31,579 nt of DNA from Lachnospiraceae bacterium UBA7179 (GTDB lineage Bacteria > Bacillota > Clostridia > Lachnospirales > Lachnospiraceae). The stretch lies in NCBI GenBank assembly GCA_002491195.1, contig DKVL01000093.1, forward strand, positions 3,996 through 35,574, written 5' to 3'. The position numbers and the translations under genes are program-made. The notes under the pieces were generated by a model, which saw nothing but the letters and a program-made list of their open reading frames with translations, made no database searches and had not been told where the DNA came from. Every line of letters begins with the position of its first letter. Position 1 is the stretch's first letter. This document shows, one piece after another, positions 16,500 to 23,958 of the stretch.

Positions 16500-16531
16500 A
16501 GCTGTTTCAACAAGAAAGAACAGCTATTTTT
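16500..16531 (+). other. Hairpin with T-run in the tRNA-spo0A-like gap
   Basis: AGCTGTT (16500-16506) pairs with AACAGCT (16519-16525) around 12 bases and is followed by ATTTTT. It has terminator form, but no + strand gene precedes it. The rest of the AT-rich gap 16420-16600 holds nothing else I can identify. Confidence 0.4.
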
Positions 16532-16605
16532 AAGGCATTTGAGCGGTTTTTGAGGTATTTTGGCGTATGCTGTATTTAAAGCGCAAAAAGTGCGATAAGT
16601 AACTG

Positions 16606-16635
16606 TTGCAAGATAAATTGACAATCTTATATAAT
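16606..16635 (+). promoter_or_regulatory. Promoter candidate for the Spo0A-like gene
   Basis: TTGCAA (16606-16611), an 18-base spacer and TATAAT (16630-16635), about 140 bases before the start at 16776. An overlapping TTGACA at 16618 has no -10 partner at the right distance. The leader contains no other clear signal. Confidence 0.5.
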
Positions 16636-16775
16636 GGACATTGCCAAATCCTGCTAGAATTTGTAAGTATACGTAAATTGGGAGCAGCGTTTATGAATTC
16701 TTCGCCAAGATTATGATTGGGAGACGTGATTGCGGTAGCATTTGGCAGTCAAAGATTGGAATGGAGGACAAATTA

Positions 16776-17321
16776 ATGGAACAGTTAAACGTAATGACAC
16801 AGCAGGATAACGAGAAGATTTTCAGGATTCTCAGCGATTTATTGACAAAGGACAAGGAATTTCAGATTATGATCACGGTTCCGGCAGGCTCAAAGCTCAC
16901 AGGCAATGAAAACAGTCTGATCAGTAAGGGGTTGGACAGCAGATCGGAAACAAATTCCCTGGAAAATACACATGATCTTGAAAAAGATGTGACAGACATG
17001 ATTCATGAGATCGGTGTACCCGCTCATATCAAAGGGTATCAGTATCTCCGCGAAGCGATCATGATGTCAGTGGAGGACAGTGAGATGTTGAATTCGATCA
17101 CAAAGATTCTCTACCCGTCGATCGCTAAGAAGTACCAGACGACACCGAGCCGCGTTGAGCGTGCCATCAGACATGCGATCGAGGTAGCATGGAGCAGGGG
17201 GAAGATGGAGACGCTTGACTCGCTTTTCGGATATACGATCAATATTGGAAAGGGTAAGCCGACAAATTCTGAGTTCATAGCTCTGATAGCCGATAAAATA
17301 AGACTTCATTACAGAGCATAA
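16776..17321 (+). CDS. Receiver-less Spo0A-type DNA-binding protein
   Basis: The C-terminal part, about residues 73-181, is a clear Spo0A effector domain: IHEIGVPAHIKGYQYLREAI, LYPSIAKKYQTTPSRVERAI (recognition helix region) and HAIEVAWSRG. It then runs through LFGYTINIGKGKPTNSEFIALIADKIRL. The first 70 residues are not a receiver: there is no acidic pocket, no phosphoacceptor aspartate and no KP motif, only a short helical segment and a polar linker. It should bind 0A-box-like DNA without phosphorelay control, perhaps as a competitor or modulator of Spo0A. The start at 16776 has GGAGGA seven to eight bases upstream; the frame stays open to 16713. glgA follows 121 bases later with its own promoter. 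Confidence 0.88.
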   Translation: MEQLNVMTQQDNEKIFRILSDLLTKDKEFQIMITVPAGSKLTGNENSLISKGLDSRSETNSLENTHDLEKDVTDMIHEIGVPAHIKGYQYLREAIMMSVEDSEMLNSITKILYPSIAKKYQTTPSRVERAIRHAIEVAWSRGKMETLDSLFGYTINIGKGKPTNSEFIALIADKIRLHYRA

Positions 17322-17346
17322 TCATGAGTATAATCAGACAAATTCC

Positions 17347-17376
17347 TTTACATTCGCGCTGGGGTTGGTGTATAAT
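17347..17376 (+). promoter_or_regulatory. Promoter of glgA
   Basis: TTTACA (17347-17352), an 18-base spacer and TATAAT (17371-17376). The leader to the glgA start is about 60 bases. Confidence 0.75.
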
Positions 17377-17442
17377 AAATTTACTGGTAAAGTGCAGGAA
17401 GTTTGCAACAGTGAATATTAGTGTGGAAAGGGATTTGATTGT

Positions 17443-18894
17443 ATGAAAAATATTTTATTTGTGGCTTCAGAGGGTGTACCATTTATTAAGACGGGAGGAC
17501 TTGCAGATGTGGTGGGTTCACTCCCGAAGTATTACGATAAGAGATATTTTGATGCGAGGGTGATCTTGCCCAAATATATGTGTATGTCGGATCATATGAA
17601 ATCACTGATGCAGTACAGGACCCATTTTTACATGGATTTTATGGGACAGAGCGAGTATGTGGGCGTGCTTGAGGCGCAGTACGATGGGATCACATATTAC
17701 TTTATTGACAACGAGAAGATGTTTGGCGGTTTTAAGCCATACAGCGATGACCATATTGGTGAGATTACCAAATTCGTGTTCTTCTCAAAGGCGGCATTGT
17801 CGATTCTGCCAGTTGTAGGTTTCCGGCCGGATATTGTGCATTGTCATGACTGGCAGACGGCGATCATACCAGTATATTTAAAGGAGCGGTTTGCGAAGGG
17901 TGAATTTTATCAGGGGATGAAGTCGGTTATGACCATTCATAATCTCAAGTTCCAGGGTATCTATGATATCAAAACCGTTCAGAATATCACAGGTCTTGAT
18001 GGTTCTTATTTTGCGCCTGACAAGCTGGGATACTTTAAGGACGGTAATCTGTTAAAGGGCGGACTGACCTATGCTGATGCGATCACGACGGTGAGTGCGA
18101 CCTATGCGGAGGAGATTAAGACAGATTTCTATGGAGAGAAGCTCAATGGGCTGCTGACGGCGAGAACGCATGACCTGAGAGGAATTGTGAACGGTATTGA
18201 CTACAATGAATACAATCCGGATACGGATCAGTTTATCGTAGCACATTATAATGCAGCTAACTTTAGGAAGGAAAAGATCAAGAATAAGAGGGATCTGCAG
18301 AGACAGCTTGGAATGGAAGAGAATGACAAGAAGATGATGATTGGTATCGTGTCAAGACTTACAGACCAGAAGGGTATGGACTTGGTTGCCTACATTATGG
18401 ATGAGATGTGCAGCAAGGATGATGTACAGCTGGTAGTGCTTGGCACAGGTGAGGAGCGCTATGAGAATATGTTCCGTCATTTTGACTGGAAATATCATGG
18501 CAAAGTTTCTGCAAATATTTATTATTCAGAGGAACTTTCCCACAGAATCTATGCGTCCTGTGATGCGTTTCTGATGCCGTCGCTGTTTGAGCCCTGCGGA
18601 TTGAGCCAGTTGATGTCGCTGCGTTACGGTACTGTTCCGATCGTGCGGGAGACAGGTGGGTTGAAGGATACAGTAGAGCCATACAATGAGTACGAGAACA
18701 GAGGTACGGGATTTAGCTTTACCAACTACAATGCGCATGAGATGCTTAACACGATCCGTTATGCGGAACAGGTGTACTATGACAGAAAGCGCGAGTGGAA
18801 CAAGATTGTGGACAGGGCAATGGCTGTGGATTATTCATGGGGCGTGTCCGCGAGCAAGTATCAGGAGATGTATGATTGGATGATAGGAAACTAA
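17443..18894 (+). CDS. glgA: Glycogen synthase (ADP-glucose), GT5 family
   Basis: This enzyme extends alpha-1,4-glucan chains from ADP-glucose during glycogen storage. Its 483 residues are normal for bacterial GlgA. The N-terminal Rossmann domain opens KNILFVASEGVPFIKTGGLADVVGSLP, with the KTGGL motif that binds ADP-glucose. HDWQTAIIPVYLK follows at about 139, and the C-terminal domain carries GIVSRLTDQKG and the FEPCGLSQLMSLRYGTVPIVRETGGL nucleotide-sugar motif near 385. No glgB, glgC or glgP is in the window, so it is a single-gene unit with its own promoter. GGAAAGGGA upstream serves as ribosome binding site. Sitting after the Spo0A-like gene, it may link carbon storage with developmental control, which is inference only. 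Confidence 0.96.
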   Translation: MKNILFVASEGVPFIKTGGLADVVGSLPKYYDKRYFDARVILPKYMCMSDHMKSLMQYRTHFYMDFMGQSEYVGVLEAQYDGITYYFIDNEKMFGGFKPYSDDHIGEITKFVFFSKAALSILPVVGFRPDIVHCHDWQTAIIPVYLKERFAKGEFYQGMKSVMTIHNLKFQGIYDIKTVQNITGLDGSYFAPDKLGYFKDGNLLKGGLTYADAITTVSATYAEEIKTDFYGEKLNGLLTARTHDLRGIVNGIDYNEYNPDTDQFIVAHYNAANFRKEKIKNKRDLQRQLGMEENDKKMMIGIVSRLTDQKGMDLVAYIMDEMCSKDDVQLVVLGTGEERYENMFRHFDWKYHGKVSANIYYSEELSHRIYASCDAFLMPSLFEPCGLSQLMSLRYGTVPIVRETGGLKDTVEPYNEYENRGTGFSFTNYNAHEMLNTIRYAEQVYYDRKREWNKIVDRAMAVDYSWGVSASKYQEMYDWMIGN

Positions 18895-18900
18895 GCGCGG

Positions 18901-19060
18901 CTAAGGCTGCAAAGGACGCAGCCTAAGTCTTGCTAAGTTTCCGGGAAGAACGCAAGGGCAGCGTTCTTTCGGTGTTTTGGCGGCGGAAGAATGCGAACGG
19001 GCAGTGTTCTTTCGGTGGATTTGCTGTGTGGTTTGAGAGAACGCGAGGACGCGTTCTTTC
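18901..19060 (+). repeat. Cluster of four hairpins after glgA, three of the AGAACGC family
   Basis: First hairpin: GGCTGC/GCAGCC (18901-18930), directly after the glgA stop. Then three related ones: AAGAACGC/GCGTTCTT (18946-18968), AAGAATGC/GTGTTCTT (18987-19011, two wobble pairs) and AGAACGCG/CGCGTTCT (19038-19057). Each of these three is followed by TTC or TTTC. They fill most of the 238-base glgA-rqcH gap and probably act together as a terminator region. A fourth member lies in queH. A further 7-bp dyad, TAGTGTA/TACACTA (19071-19109), stands just before rqcH. Confidence 0.65.
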
Positions 19061-19132
19061 TTTGTGTTGGTAGTGTATTTAACATGAATTATAAGTGGTC
19101 AGTACACTAATGTAAATAAGGCGGGATTTAAG

Positions 19133-20884
19133 ATGGCATTTGATGGGGTGACGATCGCGGGGATTGTCAGTGAATTGAAGGATCAATTGGTTGGAAACAG
19201 GATTTATAAGATTGCGCAGCCGGAGAAGGATGAACTGATTTTGACGATTAAGGGGAGCTGCGGGCAGGTGAGGATGCTGATGTCGGCGGATGCTTCGCTT
19301 CCGCTGCTGTATCTGACGGAAAAGAATAAGACGAGTCCTATGACGGCGCCGAATTTCTGTATGCTTCTCCGCAAGCATCTGCAGAATGCGCGGATTGTAT
19401 CAGTGACGCAGCCGGGACTGGAGCGGATTGTTCGGTTTGAATTGGAGCATTTGAATGAGCTGGGGGATTTGTGCAGGAAGTACCTGATCATAGAGCTGAT
19501 GGGAAAGCACAGTAATATTATATTCTGTGATGACAAGGAGATGATCATCGATAGCATTAAACACATTTCGGGTATGGTCAGTTCGGTCAGGGAGGTTTTG
19601 CCGGGGCGTTCGTATTTTATACCAAAAACGCAGGATAAGGCCGAGCTGCTGGAGTGCTCCGCAGAGGAGATGGCAGCAGTGCTGAAGGCGAAGAGCCTGC
19701 CAGTCTATAAGGCAATCTATACAGGCTTTACGGGGATATCGCCGTGCATTGCACAGGAATTGTGTTACAGGGCAGGGATTGATGCAGACCTGCCTTCTTC
19801 AGGGCTTACGGCGGAAGCGCTCGGGCGGCTTGTTTCCGAGCTTGGCAGGCTGGCGGATTGCGTGAAGACGGAAATATTCGATTTTAACATCGTGTATGAG
19901 AATAATCAGCCGGTTGAGTATGCGGCAATCAGGCTGAGTTCTTACGCGCAGGAGCAGAGCAGGAGCTTTGAGAGCGTTTCTGCTCTGCTGGAATATTACT
20001 ATGCGGAGAAAAACGTGATCACGCGGATCCGGCAGCGCTCGGTGGACCTGCGGAGGATTGTGCAGACGGCGTTGGAGCGCAATGTCAAGAAATATGACCT
20101 TCAGATGAAGCAGCTGCAGGATACTGAGAAGAGAGAAAAATACAGGGTATACGGCGAATTGCTCAACGCATACGGCTACGGAGTGGAGACGGGGGCAAAG
20201 TCGATGGAAGCTCTTAATTATTATGACAATCAGATGATGACCATACCGCTTGATCCGATGCTTTCCGCGGGGGAGAACGCCAAGAAGTATTTTGACAAAT
20301 ACCAGAAATTAAAACGTACTTATGAGGCGTTGACAACGCTCACGAAGGAGACGAAGGAGGAGATCGATCATTTAAAGTCGATCAGCACTTCGCTTGATAT
20401 TGCGTTAAAAGAAGAGGATCTGGTGCAGATCAAGGAGGAGCTCATCGACAGCGGTTATATCCGGCGGAAGGGCAATGCGAAGCGCGAGAAGATCACGAGC
20501 AGGCCATTTCACTATGTCAGCAGCGACGGGTATCATATTTATGTTGGCAAAAATAATTACCAGAATGAGGAACTAACGTTTAAGTTTGCGACGGGAAATG
20601 ACTGGTGGTTTCACACGAAGGGGATCCCGGGTTCCCATGTGGTGGTCAGGACAAACGGCGAGGAGGTTCCCGACAGGGTGTTCGAGGAGGCCGGAAAGCT
20701 TGCAGCACACTATTCCCAGGCCAGAGGGCAGGAGAAGGTGGAGATCGACTATACACAGAAGAAAAACGTCAAGAAGCCGAATGGCTCCAAGCCAGGGTTT
20801 GTCGTATATTATACCAACTATTCGCTCGTCATCGACTCGGATATTTCGGGGATTGAGCAGGTTGAGGAGGACAAGGCAAAATAG
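19133..20884 (+). CDS. rqcH: Ribosome quality control factor RqcH (NFACT family)
   Basis: RqcH binds stalled 50S subunits carrying peptidyl-tRNA and recruits tRNA-Ala to add C-terminal alanine tails that mark the nascent chain for degradation. Older annotation calls the family fibronectin-binding protein. The 583 residues show NFACT-N (MAFDGVTIAGIVSELKDQL...), a helical and coiled-coil middle (about 270-430) and NFACT-R near the C-terminus (YHIYVGKNNYQNEELTFKFA, NDWWFHTKGIPGSHVVVR). The DR pair needed for tailing in Bacillus subtilis (Asp97-Arg98) is Glu97-Arg98 here, a conservative change. AAGGCGGGA precedes the start; a terminator follows at 20905. Confidence 0.94.
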   Translation: MAFDGVTIAGIVSELKDQLVGNRIYKIAQPEKDELILTIKGSCGQVRMLMSADASLPLLYLTEKNKTSPMTAPNFCMLLRKHLQNARIVSVTQPGLERIVRFELEHLNELGDLCRKYLIIELMGKHSNIIFCDDKEMIIDSIKHISGMVSSVREVLPGRSYFIPKTQDKAELLECSAEEMAAVLKAKSLPVYKAIYTGFTGISPCIAQELCYRAGIDADLPSSGLTAEALGRLVSELGRLADCVKTEIFDFNIVYENNQPVEYAAIRLSSYAQEQSRSFESVSALLEYYYAEKNVITRIRQRSVDLRRIVQTALERNVKKYDLQMKQLQDTEKREKYRVYGELLNAYGYGVETGAKSMEALNYYDNQMMTIPLDPMLSAGENAKKYFDKYQKLKRTYEALTTLTKETKEEIDHLKSISTSLDIALKEEDLVQIKEELIDSGYIRRKGNAKREKITSRPFHYVSSDGYHIYVGKNNYQNEELTFKFATGNDWWFHTKGIPGSHVVVRTNGEEVPDRVFEEAGKLAAHYSQARGQEKVEIDYTQKKNVKKPNGSKPGFVVYYTNYSLVIDSDISGIEQVEEDKAK

Positions 20885-20904
20885 AGTTTGTGCAAGATAT
20901 GGAG

Positions 20905-20956
20905 TAACACAATGTATTGTTTTTCAGAGGAAAGACAAGTGCATTGTGTTATTTTA
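20905..20956 (+). terminator. Rho-independent terminator of rqcH
   Basis: TAACACAATG (20905-20914) pairs perfectly with CATTGTGTTA (20942-20951), with a second inner stem GTTTTTC/GAAAGAC, followed by TTTTATT. Confidence 0.8.
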
Positions 20957-21252
20957 TTGATGGGAGTAGTGATTAATAATTAAACATTTGATTATTAAAA
21001 TGGCAAAATAGAGTATTTATTATTCGCAACTTATATGATATGATGTAGTTATATAGATATTTATTTGGAGAAATAAGATGAAAAATTTTACAGTCTCCTG
21101 AAAAAAGAAATCAAAGGGATATTTTGAGCGGAATTAGGAACTGTTCAAAAATAACATGTGCAGCTTAATTTAGGAACTGTTCCTTAGAACAGTTCCTTAG
21201 AAAGTGTTGTCGCAAAAGAGGAGAAAAATTCTGTAAATGAGAAAGGGATCAA
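20957..21252 (+). other. AT-rich gap with a decayed gene start
   Basis: No complete gene was found in these 296 bases. GGAG and an ATG at 21078 open a frame that stops after seven codons (21078-21101). A neighbouring frame then runs open to about 21166, as if a gene had been shifted and lost. The segment 21134-21197 carries the TTAGGAACTGTTC repeats. It is the border between the housekeeping genes and the immunity island. Confidence 0.4.
21134..21197 (+). repeat. TTAGGAACTGTTC repeats with a perfect hairpin
   Basis: TTAGGAACTGTTC occurs at 21134-21146 and 21170-21182. The second copy is followed by its inverse, so that AGGAACTGTTC (21172-21182) and GAACAGTTCCT (21187-21197) form a perfect 11-bp stem with a CTTA loop. 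Related sequences occur at 23865-23873, 23911-23921, 24640-24652 and, inverted, at 31308-31319. Confidence 0.65.
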
Positions 21253-21963
21253 ATGAGCTGGAGTAGTAGAAGATTTATGGCATGTGTGATTACATTCATC
21301 CTATTGATCAGTGTGTGGGTGTTGGTATATCTGCCGCCGTATGAGAAAATCGTATTTTGGAATAGCAAGGCGTGCGGTTATGATGCGGTCAGGCAGAATC
21401 CGTATAACTTTGAGGGGTACAAGGGTGGAGACGGTTTTCCTGTCATTGATGCCACAGCTGTGTCGCAATCAATTCCCCAAAAGTCCGATGGTTATTTTGT
21501 GCTGAAGATCGCGGCAGAGAACCTGGAACCGATGGGAATTTATTGTCCGGCGGAATATAGTACTGCTGATACGACATATGAGACAAACGTATGGAAAGTG
21601 ACTCTCCTGAGAACGAGCGAGAGCTATGCCCAATATTATATGGCGCTATTTGCGAATGGAGAGGAGATACCAGTACGGATCAATAATCGGATCGTCAGTA
21701 TCCCACGCATCGGCGAAATCCTGCTTCCGATCGGACAGGTACACATGGACAGTGCGTTAGGAAAAGTATATCAGGGCAATCTGACAGATGATTGGTATAT
21801 CGATGCTGTGTCTGGATTTGAAAACAGTCATGACATGAAACAGTTTTATCGGATCAGAGACATTGTGGCAGTGATCCTTTTCATCATTGCAGTGATCAGC
21901 GTGATGGTGTGGATGATCAAACGAAAAAAGGTTCCTTCTGATAAGAAAGAACCTTTCATGTGA
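21253..21963 (+). CDS. Two-helix membrane protein of unknown function, 236 aa
   Basis: I recognise no family. The protein has an N-terminal membrane helix (about 8-27, MACVITFILLISVWVLVYL) and a C-terminal one (about 203-223, IVAVILFIIAVISVMVWM) followed by a lysine-rich tail. The 175 residues between are polar and beta-rich and should face outside. There are no catalytic motifs. AAAGGGA precedes the ATG. Its 3' end overlaps the terminator of the convergent 52-codon gene. It is the first gene of the accessory island and could be an immunity protein acting at the membrane; position is the only argument for that. Confidence 0.75.
   Translation: MSWSSRRFMACVITFILLISVWVLVYLPPYEKIVFWNSKACGYDAVRQNPYNFEGYKGGDGFPVIDATAVSQSIPQKSDGYFVLKIAAENLEPMGIYCPAEYSTADTTYETNVWKVTLLRTSESYAQYYMALFANGEEIPVRINNRIVSIPRIGEILLPIGQVHMDSALGKVYQGNLTDDWYIDAVSGFENSHDMKQFYRIRDIVAVILFIIAVISVMVWMIKRKKVPSDKKEPFM
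21924..21956 (-). terminator. Terminator of the - strand 52-codon gene, inside the neighbouring CDS
   Basis: On the - strand AAAGGTTC (21949-21956) pairs with GAACCTTT (21927-21934) and a run of six T follows. The sequence also encodes the last residues (KKVPSDKKEPFM) of the convergent membrane protein gene. Confidence 0.75.
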
Positions 21964-21966
21964 CAG

Positions 21967-22125
21967 TTATTCATTGTTGGAATCAGGATCATTGCTGCTT
22001 GAAGTCATTCCCCGATCAATTCGTTTGATGCCATTTTTGATGACTTCCTTGGCTTTTTCAGTATTATTCGTTTCAAGTAGTGCCAGAATAGAATCAAGTA
22101 AGATACATAATTCTTGGTTATTCAT
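21967..22125 (-). CDS. Small hypothetical protein, 52 aa
   Basis: The only - strand protein gene I call. The 52-residue product has an amphipathic helical part (NNQELCILLDSILALLETNNTEKAKEVIKNGIKRID) and a polar Ser/Asp/Asn tail. Function unknown. The frame is open to 22182, but that start would fall inside the -10 box; the ATG at 22125 has GGGTGG eight bases upstream. It has a consensus promoter and a strong terminator, so it is a complete transcription unit. It may be native to the genome, with immunity genes added around it. Confidence 0.7.
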   Translation of the reverse strand: MNNQELCILLDSILALLETNNTEKAKEVIKNGIKRIDRGMTSSSNDPDSNNE

Positions 22126-22180
22126 AGTGTTTACCACCCTTTCACCGCCTTTTATAAAACAATAATTATATGTTATATTC

Positions 22181-22209
22181 ATTATAGCGGATTAAGTAAA
22201 AGGTGTAAA
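22181..22209 (-). promoter_or_regulatory. Promoter of the 52-codon gene
   Basis: On the - strand: TTTACA (22204-22209), a 17-base spacer and TATAAT (22181-22186). Transcription should start near 22174, about 50 bases before the ATG. Confidence 0.8.
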
Positions 22210-22328
22210 GTACTATCTAAAAGGGAAAATAGTGAAAGACGAGTAATGATTGGGATTTTTGATAGGTAGGATATACAGTAACATATCAAAATAAATAGTA
22301 TTAATGGAACGAAATATAGGGAGAAATT

Positions 22329-22760
22329 ATGAGAAGAATTGTATTCAACAGTCCGGATGACTCATTTGAGATTACGGCACGGGATATGAAAAAAATGAAG
22401 TCAAAGATGATTGACAATTTTATGGATTACTGGCAGGACGGAAGTGGGGAGGGGGATATTCAGATCTTTGAAAATAGCAGAATATGCTCCACATTAATGA
22501 TCGAACCAAGTCTTGAACTGCAAAGGATATATTTGCATTATATTGATCATGTAAATAATAAAGATTTGTTGTCGGTATATGATAAAAGCGATCTGGAAGA
22601 AACGATAGAGATCGGAGAGGAGATCTATGCCTCGGCCGGTCTGTTCCTGCCGTTGGAACTGGCCTGGAGAGGGATTGAGGAATATGTGAAAACGGGCAAA
22701 GCGTCAGAGCAGATCGACTGGATCACGCCAGAAGATGTACCGGAAAATGGGAATTGGTAA
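22329..22760 (+). CDS. Hypothetical protein, immunity-like, 143 aa
   Basis: A soluble acidic 143-residue protein. The second half (IYASAGLFLPLELAWRGIEEYVKTGKASEQIDWITPEDVPENGNW) has the compact, Trp-containing C-terminal pattern of several bacterial immunity families and recalls Imm1-like proteins, but I cannot assign it firmly. GGGAGAA precedes the start. It stands 35 bases before the barstar-fusion gene on the same strand. No toxin lies beside it. Confidence 0.7.
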   Translation: MRRIVFNSPDDSFEITARDMKKMKSKMIDNFMDYWQDGSGEGDIQIFENSRICSTLMIEPSLELQRIYLHYIDHVNNKDLLSVYDKSDLEETIEIGEEIYASAGLFLPLELAWRGIEEYVKTGKASEQIDWITPEDVPENGNW

Positions 22761-22795
22761 AAATTTAGAGGAGTTGTTTGAGGTTATAGAGGATA

Positions 22796-23383
22796 ATGGC
22801 TTTTGACAAAATGAACTGTATCAAGTCAATCTGTCTGTATCTGCGGGAATATTTGTCCGATGAGCAGTTTGAGGATTTATTTTCTGCACAGATCTGCGCG
22901 TTTCAAACCTGTTTGGAGGAAGATATCTATCTGGATATTGTATTTACAAACTTTCATTCCAAGGAGGAAAAAATCAGTCTGCGGACAAAGTTGTATCAGT
23001 ATGTTATGCGTGAGGATTCGGATTTATATGAAAATACGAATGATGTGTTTGTGGAGCATATGATTGCGGAAGATCCAGAGGGCGAACTGGTGCAGATCGT
23101 AAGGAAAAAGCAGGAGAGGAAAGCAGAGATTTGTATTGACTGCAGAGGGATCCATACATCGTCAGAACTGATCCGTACGATCAAACAATCATTACAGTTT
23201 CCAGCATTTTGCGGCGCAGGCTGGGATGCAGTTGCTGATCTGATCTGTGATGTCATACTGCCTCAAAAGATTGTTTTTCTGTACTGGGGTGAACTGGAAA
23301 GGAGACTGCCCAAGGATACAAATGTATTGAAAAAACTGTTTGAACGATATCTTGATGATCTTTGTTTGATCGTATATGAATAG
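22796..23383 (+). CDS. Barstar-domain fusion protein, probable immunity protein
   Basis: A 195-residue protein of two parts. Residues 1 to about 105 are an unrecognised acidic helical region (SICLYLREYLSDEQFEDLF). From about 110 the sequence matches the barstar fold: ICIDCRGIHTSSELIRTIKQSLQFPAFCGAGWDAVADLI, with Asp115, the Phe-Pro turn and the Gly-x-x-Trp-Asp-Ala pattern. Barstar binds and blocks barnase-type RNases, so this probably protects against such a toxin. Native barstar is about 90 residues; the N-terminal addition may be a second immunity domain. AGAGG lies only three bases before the ATG, which is short; an ATG at 22811 is the alternative. Confidence 0.75.
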   Translation: MAFDKMNCIKSICLYLREYLSDEQFEDLFSAQICAFQTCLEEDIYLDIVFTNFHSKEEKISLRTKLYQYVMREDSDLYENTNDVFVEHMIAEDPEGELVQIVRKKQERKAEICIDCRGIHTSSELIRTIKQSLQFPAFCGAGWDAVADLICDVILPQKIVFLYWGELERRLPKDTNVLKKLFERYLDDLCLIVYE

Positions 23384-23421
23384 AGGAGTTACTTTTTCAG
23401 GTGACAGAAAGGAGGCTGGCA

Positions 23422-23862
23422 ATGAAATATATTTGGATCGCATATGAAAACGAGGAGTACTGGATGGAATTGGATGAAGAACTGTATGCGCTGCGTCAGG
23501 TTATCATCGGCAGCGATTCGCGGATGCACGTTTCCTGTAGAGAGGACTGTCTCAGAGAAGGCGCTGTCATAGAAGACGAGCTGGATGGAGTGTATAGAGA
23601 AGTGGAACCGGAAGCGTTCGAAGAAACATGGTCCCTGGCAGTCAAAGACTATCGCAGTGAATGGGTGAAGGCGAAAGAAAACTATCCGATCGGGTGCAAG
23701 GTCCAGATTGTATGTCAATATTTTTATCCACAGGGAGCAATTGCGGCAGGAGATGATTTTGTTGCTGTCTATAGAGGAACAGAAGAATCGCCGCTTAGGA
23801 AATCCCTGACAGCGCAAGTGGCAGGGTATGACGAAGTAAATATGTGGCTTGTGCTTCAATAA
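23422..23862 (+). CDS. Hypothetical protein, immunity-like, 146 aa
   Basis: The 146-residue protein opens KYIWIAYENEEYWMELDEE and is acidic. Its last 60 residues (YPIGCKVQIVCQYFYPQGAIAAGDDFVAVYRG...) look like a small beta-barrel, somewhat like an S1/OB fold, but this is a weak resemblance and no family is assigned. The start at 23422 has AAAGGAGG six bases upstream, much better than the GTG at 23401. It lies between the barstar fusion and a SUKH-like gene, which suggests an immunity role. Confidence 0.7.
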   Translation: MKYIWIAYENEEYWMELDEELYALRQVIIGSDSRMHVSCREDCLREGAVIEDELDGVYREVEPEAFEETWSLAVKDYRSEWVKAKENYPIGCKVQIVCQYFYPQGAIAAGDDFVAVYRGTEESPLRKSLTAQVAGYDEVNMWLVLQ

Positions 23863-23958
23863 ATAAGGAACAGTACAGAAATAGACAAGTCAGGATGCAC
23901 AGGTTATTTTGGAACAGTTTCTAATAAGAAATGGCATAAGAAAGGAATGGTAAATGAT

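Noticed and set aside
16394..16624. A 76-codon - strand frame upstream of the tRNA genes
   Set aside because: It would begin with TTG and run across the tRNA promoter; the AT-rich sequence explains its Phe/Leu/Lys-rich composition.
18901..19060. CRISPR-like array after glgA
   Set aside because: The repeats are short variable hairpins with unequal spacing, there are only three, and no cas gene is near.
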